DNA of 64,000 nucleotides. Source: Oscillospiraceae bacterium. Lineage in GTDB: Bacteria; Bacillota; Clostridia; Oscillospirales; Oscillospiraceae. Of the stretch, positions 57,742 to 64,000 are shown one piece after another. The notes under the pieces were generated by a model. It was not told where the DNA came from. It saw only the letters and a list, made by a program, of their open reading frames with translations, and searched no databases. Location: assembly GCA_902761055.1 (NCBI GenBank), contig CACWIS010000004.1:62001-126000 (forward strand), given 5' to 3'. How positions within the stretch are numbered: position 1 is the first letter of the stretch; the number at the start of each line of letters is the position of its first letter. Made by a program: the position numbers and the translations under genes.

Positions 57742-58434
57742 ATGGAGCAGTCCGGAATGACGCCGGAGAGAGAAAAACTGCAACTGAAAAAATGGATCCT
57801 CCTGATCGGCATGCTGCTCTCTCTCGCGCTGCTGATCACCGCGATCCTCTTTCTTGTGAAGATCAAGGGCTGGCAGGGCGGACGGAGCCGCACGGAGCTG
57901 CTTGCCGTCGTCAGCAGCGAGCGGGGCGTGCCGGAGGATCTCGGCCAGCGGCTGAGCTTCATCGACGACGAGCACATGCTCGACGAACGCTGTGCCGCGG
58001 AGCTGGAGAGCCTGCTTGCGGCCTGCCGGGCCGCGGGGCACGACTGCCGCGTCACCGCCGCCTACCGCAGCGAAAGCGAGCAGCGCGAGCTGTTCAACGC
58101 CTGCGTGGAGGAGCTGATCGCAGAGGGGAAGGACGAGAAAAGCGCACGCGAGCTCACACTGCGCGAGATCGATCCGCCGGGCTGCAGCGAGCATCAGCTC
58201 GGCCTCGCCGCGGACCTGTACGCCGAGACGGGAACGGAGGAGACCAGGACCTGGCTCGCCGGGCACGCCTGGGAATACGGCTTTATCCTGCGCTACCCCG
58301 CGGGGAAGGAAGGCGTGACGGGCCACCCCTTCGTCCCGGACCACTTCCGTTACGTCGGGCGAGATGCGGCCAAGCAGATCCATGAGCTGAACATCACGCT
58401 GGAGGAATACGTCTCGATGTTCTACTCCGGCTGA
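57742..58434 (+). CDS. M15 family D,D-carboxypeptidase (VanY type), catalytic Glu replaced
   Basis: A 230-residue protein: one membrane anchor (about 18-40), then an M15B domain with 'VTAAYRSESEQRELF', zinc ligands His151 and Asp158 in SEHQLGLAADLY, and His201 in the last motif. That motif is normally EPWHxRYVG; here it reads VPDHFRYVG, so the catalytic Glu is Val198. It would trim D-Ala from stem peptides if active, but the change makes that doubtful. GAAGGAGGCGAG lies upstream of ATG. Confidence 0.85.
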   Translation: MEQSGMTPEREKLQLKKWILLIGMLLSLALLITAILFLVKIKGWQGGRSRTELLAVVSSERGVPEDLGQRLSFIDDEHMLDERCAAELESLLAACRAAGHDCRVTAAYRSESEQRELFNACVEELIAEGKDEKSARELTLREIDPPGCSEHQLGLAADLYAETGTEETRTWLAGHAWEYGFILRYPAGKEGVTGHPFVPDHFRYVGRDAAKQIHELNITLEEYVSMFYSG

Positions 58435-58455
58435 CAATTAGTTTACATAATATAT

Positions 58456-58489
58456 GCCGCTCCGGTTGAGGAACCGGAGCGGCGTTTTT
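58456..58489. terminator. Terminator after the VanY-type gene
   Basis: GCCGCTCCGGTT (58456-58467) pairs with AACCGGAGCGGC (58472-58483), then T residues; it also closes the converging gene. Confidence 0.88.
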
Positions 58490-58850
58490 ATATCCCGAAG
58501 AGCAGCAGCACCGCGCAGCAGACGAGCGCGCCCAGCAGGAAGAACAGCGCGTGGGTCAGCACGGCAGCGGAGCGCGGCGGCGTGCGGGCGGCCGTATAGT
58601 CCGCCGCCGCACGTCTGGCCTCGCGCAGCAGCTGCTCCCGGCTCGTGCCGCCGCGGGAAAAGAGATCGTCGCAAAGTATGAATATTGCCTCCTTGAAATA
58701 CTCGGTATTCGGTGACTTCACGATGATCACGTTTCCCGCCGTGCCTTCGATCACCTCCTTTTTGCCCCTCTCGCCGCGCTCTGCCGCACGCCCGGAGCGG
58801 AAGAGCGACGCCCAGGCGTCCCGCAGCGCGAAACGCAGCCGCGCGCTCAT
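58488..58850 (-). CDS. Small protein downstream of spoIIE, C-terminal membrane anchor
   Basis: A 120-residue protein of unknown family. A soluble part contains 'GNVIIVKSPNTEYFKEAIFILCDDLFSRGG' and ends with one C-terminal helix (about 100-119), a tail anchor. Its ATG overlaps the spoIIE stop by four bases, so it is made together with SpoIIE, which suggests a sporulation role at the membrane. No function can be given. Confidence 0.7.
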   Translation of the reverse strand: MSARLRFALRDAWASLFRSGRAAERGERGKKEVIEGTAGNVIIVKSPNTEYFKEAIFILCDDLFSRGGTSREQLLREARRAAADYTAARTPPRSAAVLTHALFFLLGALVCCAVLLLFGI

Positions 58851-61174
58851 GCCCGCTCCTCCACGCGCACGGTAACGACGGTCATGTCGTCGCTGCCGCC
58901 GTACAGCCGCTCCGCCTCGCGGAGCGCGGATTTGGCGAGCTGCTTCATATCGGACGCGCCGCGCAGCAGCATGTTTCTGACCCAGTCGTCCTCTCCGCTG
59001 CGGATCACGCCGTCCGAGGCGATGATCGCCGTCGAGCCGGGGGAGAGCTTCATGCGTACGACGTCCGGCGCGCTCCCGCCGCCGAGCGAGAGCCCTGCGG
59101 CGAGCGTTTCGCCCCGGATCTGACGCACGTTCCGCCCGCTGCACACATAGGAAGGGGCGGCGCCGTATTTGTAGAAGCTGGTCTCGCCCGAAAAAAGGTC
59201 GACGCACATCAGATCGACCGTCGCAAAGCCCCAGTTTTCGCCGCCGCGCAGCAGCAGCGCGGAGTTGAGCAGCTTCATCGCCGCCGCGCCGTCCGCGCCT
59301 GCGCGCAGGAACTTCTCGAGGATCGCGACGACCTCGGCACTGTCGCGCGCCGCCTCGTCGCCGCTGCCCATGCCGTCGGAGAGGATGACGCACAGCACGC
59401 CCGCGTCGGTCTTGAAGTAGCTTCCCCGGTCGCCGCTGACCTTCTCCCCGCGCTTTTTCAGCGCAGCGATCCCGACGGAGACGGCCAACGGCTCGGCTTC
59501 GAGCACGGTCAGCCGTGCGTCGGAGCTCTCGGCGCCCTGCGGCAGGCACACGCGCACCCCGAGGATCTCCGAGAGCGTTTCCAGCCAGCGCGGCTGGCCG
59601 AGCAGCGGGGCAAGCGAGCCGCTTTCCATCGTCGCGCGCAGCCTCCCGCGTCCGTCGCGGTAGACCGAGACCTCCGCATCGATCTCCAGAGAGCGCAGAT
59701 AGCGCCCCAGGCGCTGCTCGGCGAGCACGTCCGAGCCGTTGACGCTGCCGAGCTCATCGGCGGCCGCGCCGAGGAGCTGCGCCATGTCCGCATACTGTTC
59801 CCAGGCAACCGAGCGGTTCTCGGCCAGCCGGGTCCTGAGCTCGCGGCGGTAATTCAGGGCGCGCAGTTCGCTGTTGACGGCGCTCACAAAGGCGCCGAGC
59901 TCGCTGCAGCGCGCGCGGAAAAAGCCCGGGACGTCCGCTTCCGTGAGCGAGCCTTTCTCCCGCATGGCCGCGGTCGCGTCGTTGAGCGCGGAGAGCGTGT
60001 CGATGTATTCGGCGTTCCAGCAGCGGTTTTTGTTCACACACCGGACGCAGACCCGATCCGCAGCGCGGTCGAAAATACGCGCGATATCCTCGTCGTTGCC
60101 GGTTTCGGACAGCGAGCGCTCGACGATCCCGTAGAGCTCGCCGTACGCCTCTCCGAGCGCCCGCAGCTTCGCGGCGACAAAGCGCCGCAGATCGCGCTCG
60201 CCTCCGCCGCGCTCGCCCGCGTGCAGCAGCATCCCGATCGAGCCGAGAAAGCGCCCGGGAAGAAGAAAGAAGATCACGGAGGCGGCAAAGGTCTCAAACA
60301 GCGCGCTCGTCCCGACGCGCTCGTTCCAGGCGCACAGCAGCGTGAGCGCCGAGGAAAGCACGAACGAGAGCGTGAACACAAGGCGGCTGTGGCGGGAAAA
60401 CACGCCGGAGAGCAAACCTGCGAAGGCATAGGACATCGCGTAGGAACTCGCGCCGCCCGAGCAGAGGTCCATCGCGATGCCGAGCACCGTCCCCGCCGCG
60501 GCGCCGGTCAGCATCCCGCCCTTGAGCGCCGAGGCCATCAGCACGATCAGCGAGAGCGTGCGGCCGACGGAGACGACGGAAAAGAGCTTCAGGGGGACGA
60601 CCGCCATCAGCACGCAGGCGCCGAGCACGGTGCGCGAGACGCTGCGCAGGATCTCCTCCTTTTCGGAGAGCTCGGCGCGATATTCGAAGGCGCAGCGGAA
60701 GAAAAAGCTCCCGGAGAAGGCGAGCACGCTCTCGAGCAGGAGGCGCGCGGCGTCCGGCCGGCTGACCCCCGAGAGCGAGAAGCTGCCGAGAAATGCGCTG
60801 AGCGCCGTGATGATCCCCGCCGCGAAGGGCATGAACAGGTGCCTGCGGCCGAAGGGGAACTCGCGGAACACATAGGCCGTTGTAAAGCACAGCACCGAGG
60901 CCGCGACGTAGCGGATGCCCCAGGCGATCCCGCCGCCCGCAAGATAGCCGGCAACGGCGCCGAGCAGAGCGGCGAGACCGCCGAGACGCGTGCCGCAGGC
61001 CGCGGTCATGGCGACGCCGAAGGGAGCGTCGCCGCCGCAGCGCACGAGCGACAACACAAAAGAGAGCGCCGCAAGCAGCGCGCAGCGGATCGCCCGCAGC
61101 CATTTTTCCCCGATCCGCGCCTCCGCGAGCATCTGCTCCAGCAAAGACAGCACCCCATGCGCTTCCTTTTCCAT
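58847..61174 (-). CDS. spoIIE: Stage II sporulation protein E, PP2C phosphatase
   Basis: A 775-residue protein with about ten N-terminal helices (about 25-300), a central regulatory region and a C-terminal PP2C domain with 'CVILSDGMGSGDEAARDSAEVVAILEKFL', 'DLMCVDLFSGETSFYKYGAAPSYV' and 'AIIASDGVIRSGEDDW'. SpoIIE dephosphorylates SpoIIAA and thereby activates sigma-F in the forespore. GGAGG lies 7 bases before ATG 61174. The upstream region contains an inverted TTACATAA repeat. Confidence 0.95.
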   Translation of the reverse strand: MEKEAHGVLSLLEQMLAEARIGEKWLRAIRCALLAALSFVLSLVRCGGDAPFGVAMTAACGTRLGGLAALLGAVAGYLAGGGIAWGIRYVAASVLCFTTAYVFREFPFGRRHLFMPFAAGIITALSAFLGSFSLSGVSRPDAARLLLESVLAFSGSFFFRCAFEYRAELSEKEEILRSVSRTVLGACVLMAVVPLKLFSVVSVGRTLSLIVLMASALKGGMLTGAAAGTVLGIAMDLCSGGASSYAMSYAFAGLLSGVFSRHSRLVFTLSFVLSSALTLLCAWNERVGTSALFETFAASVIFFLLPGRFLGSIGMLLHAGERGGGERDLRRFVAAKLRALGEAYGELYGIVERSLSETGNDEDIARIFDRAADRVCVRCVNKNRCWNAEYIDTLSALNDATAAMREKGSLTEADVPGFFRARCSELGAFVSAVNSELRALNYRRELRTRLAENRSVAWEQYADMAQLLGAAADELGSVNGSDVLAEQRLGRYLRSLEIDAEVSVYRDGRGRLRATMESGSLAPLLGQPRWLETLSEILGVRVCLPQGAESSDARLTVLEAEPLAVSVGIAALKKRGEKVSGDRGSYFKTDAGVLCVILSDGMGSGDEAARDSAEVVAILEKFLRAGADGAAAMKLLNSALLLRGGENWGFATVDLMCVDLFSGETSFYKYGAAPSYVCSGRNVRQIRGETLAAGLSLGGGSAPDVVRMKLSPGSTAIIASDGVIRSGEDDWVRNMLLRGASDMKQLAKSALREAERLYGGSDDMTVVTVRVEERA

Positions 61175-61190
61175 ACAAGGCCTCCAAAGT

Positions 61191-61223
61191 TTACATAAGA
61201 TAATAAAGATTATAATTATGTAA
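61191..61223. repeat. Inverted repeat TTACATAA / TTATGTAA upstream of spoIIE
   Basis: TTACATAA at 61191-61198 and TTATGTAA at 61216-61223, 17 bases apart, enclose an AT-rich core with TATAAT on the minus strand. Possible operator or promoter element of spoIIE. Confidence 0.55.
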
Positions 61224-61359
61224 TTCCAAAAAGCACGTCGGACGGCGCTGTAAAATGCAATTGTTTTGACTGGGGAAATACCGGAAAATGCCGAGAGCCG
61301 GGCAGCCGCGGGAAGCGTGCGGCGGACGGCAGGAAAAAAGAAAAAGCGCGCGGAAAATG

Positions 61360-61388
61360 TTGCGATTCATACCGCAGCGTGATAAAAT
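61360..61388 (+). promoter_or_regulatory. Sigma-A promoter of ahcY
   Basis: TTGCGA (61360-61365), 17-base spacer, TAAAAT (61383-61388). The resulting leader is only about 25 bases long. Confidence 0.7.
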
Positions 61389-61418
61389 AAAATGTAAAAG
61401 TTTCAGGAGGTAGACAAC

Positions 61419-62654
61419 ATGAGCCGTATTGCCGATATCGCGCTCGCCCCCGCGGGCGAGATCAAGATCAAATGGGTCGAACGCAACATGCCCGTCCTTC
61501 GTGACCTCGGCGAGGAGTTCCGCCGCACGAAGCCTTTTGAGGGGCTGCGCGTCGCGCTCTCCGTCCATCTGGAGGCGAAAACGGCCTACCTCTGCCGTGT
61601 GCTGGAGATGGGTGGCGCCGAGATGTACGTCACGGGCTCCAATCCGCTCTCCACGCAGGACGACGTCGCCGCCGCGCTGGCGGCCGGCGGCATGCAGGTC
61701 TTTGCCCGTTACGGCTGCACGATGGAGGAATATGAGGCGTGCCTGTGCAGCGTGCTCGAGATCGCGCCGAACATCATCATCGACGACGGCGGCGACCTGG
61801 TGGGGCTGATGCACACGAAGTATGCCGATCTGATCCCGCAGGTGATCGGCGGCTGCGAGGAGACGACCTCCGGCATTCACAGGCTGAAGATCATGGCGCG
61901 GGACGACAAGCTGCGCTTCCCGATGGTCATGGTCAACGAGGCCGACTGCAAGCACATGTTCGATAACCGCTACGGCACGGGCCAGTCCGCTTGGGACGGC
62001 ATCATGCGCACGACGAACCTCGTCGTCGCCGGCAAGTACGTCGTCATCAGCGGCTACGGCTGGTGCGGCAAGGGGATGGCCCTGCGCGGCAAGGGACTCG
62101 GCGCAAAGATCATCGTCACCGAGACCGACCCCATCCGTGCGCTCGAGGCCGTAATGGACGGCTACGAGGTCATGCCGATGGCAGAGGCCGCGAAGATCGG
62201 CGACATCTTCTGCACGGTCACCGGCTGCAGCGGCGTCATCACCGCCGAGCATTTCCCGCACATGAAGGACGGCGCGATCCTCTCCAACGCCGGACACTTC
62301 GACGTCGAAGTCGACATGGCGGGGCTCGAGAAGCTGGCCGTCGAGAAGTACGAGGCCCGTCACAACATCCAGGCCTACGTCCTGCCGAACGGCAAAACGC
62401 TTTACACGATCGCCGAGGGGCGTCTTGTGAACCTCGCCGCGGCCGACGGGCACCCGGCGGAGATCATGGACATGAGCTTCGCCATCCAGGCGCTCGGCGC
62501 GGAGTACCTTGTGAAGAACCGCGGCAAGCTGCCCAACACGGTCATCCGCTTCCCGCGCGAGCTCGACGAGGCGGTCGCGGCGCGCAAGCTCAAGGCCATG
62601 GGCGTCGAGATCGACACGCTCAGCGGCGAGCAGAAGGAATACCTGGGCGTCTGA
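61419..62654 (+). CDS. ahcY: Adenosylhomocysteinase
   Basis: A 411-residue NAD-dependent S-adenosylhomocysteine hydrolase. 'SVHLEAKTAYL', 'ETTSGIHRL', 'DNRYGTGQSAWDGIMR', 'VVISGYGWCGKGMALRGKGLGAKIIVTETDP' (NAD site) and 'SNAGHFDVEV' are conserved. It recycles the by-product of SAM-dependent methylation. The shorter insertion type fits bacterial and archaeal forms. AGGAGGTAG precedes ATG. Confidence 0.96.
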   Translation: MSRIADIALAPAGEIKIKWVERNMPVLRDLGEEFRRTKPFEGLRVALSVHLEAKTAYLCRVLEMGGAEMYVTGSNPLSTQDDVAAALAAGGMQVFARYGCTMEEYEACLCSVLEIAPNIIIDDGGDLVGLMHTKYADLIPQVIGGCEETTSGIHRLKIMARDDKLRFPMVMVNEADCKHMFDNRYGTGQSAWDGIMRTTNLVVAGKYVVISGYGWCGKGMALRGKGLGAKIIVTETDPIRALEAVMDGYEVMPMAEAAKIGDIFCTVTGCSGVITAEHFPHMKDGAILSNAGHFDVEVDMAGLEKLAVEKYEARHNIQAYVLPNGKTLYTIAEGRLVNLAAADGHPAEIMDMSFAIQALGAEYLVKNRGKLPNTVIRFPRELDEAVAARKLKAMGVEIDTLSGEQKEYLGV

Positions 62655-62718
62655 AGCCCGCCGATCCCGGCGGGACCCCCGCCGCATCATGAATGCCATC
62701 CGAAAGGAGGAAGCGCAT

Positions 62719-64000
62719 ATGGAAGAGATCGAACGGACAGACGAGCCCGTCGTTTACGACGACCTTGTGGAAAAGCGTACGGACGAGCTGATGGAGCTTC
62801 TCGAGAATAGGAACATGAAGACGCTCAAGCTCCGCATGGACGAGATGCAGGAATACGACGTGGCCGAATTCCTCTCTTCGCTGCAGGATAACCGTATGCC
62901 CATGCTCTTCCGTCTTCTGTCCAAGGAACGGGCGGCGGAGGTTTTTGCCAATCTCGACGCGCCGGAGCAGGAGCGGATCATCAACTCGATCACCGACTCC
63001 GAGCTGGCCGGCATCGTCGAAGAGCTGTACGTCGACGACGCGGTCGACATGATGGAGGAGCTTCCGGCAAATGTCGTCAAGCGCGTCATGCGCACCGCGA
63101 CGCCCGAGACGCGCAACCTCATCAACCAGTATCTCCACTATCCCGAAAACTCCGCCGGTTCGATCATGACGGCCGAGTTCGTGGATCTGAAAAAATACAT
63201 GAGCGTCAAGGACGCTTTCGCCCGCATCCGCCGCATCGGCGAGGACAAAGAGACGATCTACATCTGCTTTGTCACCAACGCCCACCGCAAGCTCGAGGGC
63301 ATCGTCACGGTCAAGGACCTGCTGCTGGCCGACCCGGAGACGGTCATCGAGGACCTGATGGACCGCAACATCATCTTCGCCGTCACGACCGAGGACCAGG
63401 AGAGCGTCTCGGCAAAGTTCTCAGACTACGACCTGATGGCGCTGCCGGTCGTGGACAAGGAAGGACGGCTCGTCGGCATCATCACGGTCGACGATATCAT
63501 CGACGTCATGGAGCAGGAGGCCACCGAGGATATCCAGCTCATGGCCGGTATGACGCCGTCCGACAAACCCTATCTGCGCACAGGCACCGTGGAGATGTGG
63601 CGCAACCGCATCCCCTGGCTGCTGTTCCTGATGCTCTCGGCGACCTTCACGAGCATGATCCTGACCTCCTTCGAGGATATGCTGGCCGTGCAGGCCGGCC
63701 TCGTCGCCTTCATCCCGATGCTGATGGGCACGGGCGGCAACTCCGGCGCGCAGGCCTCCACCGCCGTCATCCGCAGCCTCTCGCTCGGCGACGTCGAACC
63801 GCGGGACGTGCTGCGGGTCATGTGGAAGGAATGGCGCGTGGCCTTCCTCTGCGGACTGACGCTCGCTGTCATCAACTTCGGCAAGATGCTGCTCGTCGAC
63901 GGCATGCTGCTGGGCAACGCGAACGTCACGGTCTCCGTCGCCGCGACGGTCAGCCTTTCGATCCTGTTCATCGTCATGTTCGCCAAGGTCGTCGGCAGCT
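62719..64000 (+). CDS. mgtE: Magnesium transporter MgtE (3' part beyond window)
   Basis: The first 427 residues of MgtE: N-domain ('LFRLLSKERAAEVFANLDAPEQERIINSITDSELAGIVEEL'), two CBS domains ('SAGSIMTAEFVDLKKYMSVKDAF', 'VVDKEGRLVGIITVDDIIDVMEQEATEDIQ') and the start of the channel ('RIPWLLFLMLSATFTSMIL', 'IPMLMGTGGNSGAQASTAVIRSLSLG'). Mg2+ sensed by the N and CBS domains gates the pore. AAAGGAGG before ATG. No M-box riboswitch fits in the 64 bases after ahcY. Confidence 0.96.
   Translation, partial: MEEIERTDEPVVYDDLVEKRTDELMELLENRNMKTLKLRMDEMQEYDVAEFLSSLQDNRMPMLFRLLSKERAAEVFANLDAPEQERIINSITDSELAGIVEELYVDDAVDMMEELPANVVKRVMRTATPETRNLINQYLHYPENSAGSIMTAEFVDLKKYMSVKDAFARIRRIGEDKETIYICFVTNAHRKLEGIVTVKDLLLADPETVIEDLMDRNIIFAVTTEDQESVSAKFSDYDLMALPVVDKEGRLVGIITVDDIIDVMEQEATEDIQLMAGMTPSDKPYLRTGTVEMWRNRIPWLLFLMLSATFTSMILTSFEDMLAVQAGLVAFIPMLMGTGGNSGAQASTAVIRSLSLGDVEPRDVLRVMWKEWRVAFLCGLTLAVINFGKMLLVDGMLLGNANVTVSVAATVSLSILFIVMFAKVVGS

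Noticed and set aside
61224..61359. SAM or SAH riboswitch upstream of ahcY
   Set aside because: No consensus core of either class could be recognised, and the likely ahcY promoter lies downstream of this region, leaving only a short leader.
62655..62718. M-box magnesium riboswitch before mgtE
   Set aside because: The gap is only 64 bases, far too short for an M-box.
1..64000. CRISPR arrays, insertion sequences, phage genes
   Set aside because: No regularly spaced repeats, transposase or phage structural motifs were found on either strand.

Overview
The window looks like chromosome from a GC-rich, spore-forming member of the Clostridia, probably of the Oscillospiraceae type. The evidence is a set of sporulation genes (spoIIE, a GerW/YtfJ gene, a SpoIVFB-like protease), an IspH-ribosomal protein S1 fusion typical of Clostridia, Gram-positive ribosome-binding sites, and sigma-A promoters with 16-18 bp spacers. 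Almost every base belongs to compact housekeeping operons. No phage, insertion sequence, CRISPR array or rRNA operon was seen. The first ~700 bases are more AT-rich than the rest.

Left part (1-12.5 kb): a truncated sigma-factor gene; a tRNA-Thr/tRNA-Tyr unit; a GH25 lysozyme; tRNA-Gly with rdgB; a TraX-like membrane protein; tRNA-Pro followed by a second copy of its 3' half plus terminator; an unknown Leu-rich protein; a SpoIVFB-like protease with a small membrane partner; two radical-SAM-linked genes; rplS; then lepB-rbgA-rnhB-yraN, a small Cys-rich DUF1540 protein and a phosphoesterase.

Middle-left (12.5-28.3 kb): the protein quality-control block tig-clpP-clpX-lon-engB, in which tig is broken by an internal deletion and frameshift; a second site-2 protease with no normal start codon; scpA-scpB; a DUF2953 protein and ytfJ; then a reading frame that joins a D,D-carboxypeptidase to a pseudouridine synthase, followed by a flavoprotein, cmk and the ispH-rpsA fusion.

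Middle (28.3-43.4 kb, mostly minus strand): a lysophospholipase-like hydrolase; envelope proteins (SLH/transglutaminase protein, lipoprotein, an Ig-like/zinc-ribbon membrane protein); a folate cluster (folD, folC, cyclodeaminase-type gene and two ECF transporter S components) whose FolD lacks the residues needed for cyclohydrolase activity; gtrA; ilvA-ridA; a VOC protein; and an mmcQ-rsmI-methyltransferase operon.

Right part (43.5-64 kb): a three-gene membrane/M20 peptidase unit; a DUF2975-HTH-DUF4173 operon divergent from an ArsR regulator and a PIG-V-like mannosyltransferase; a GltS-type symporter; an RluA-type synthase divergent from yceD-rpmF; DUF512-der-plsY-like; a VanY-type peptidase; spoIIE with a small downstream gene; ahcY; and a truncated mgtE.

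The most unusual signals are the carboxypeptidase/pseudouridine synthase fusion, the broken tig, the tRNA-Pro half duplication, the dehydrogenase-only FolD next to a candidate cyclohydrolase, and an AT-rich 10-mer (GTTTACATAA) found seven times exactly, in genes and between genes, where well under one copy would be expected by chance.
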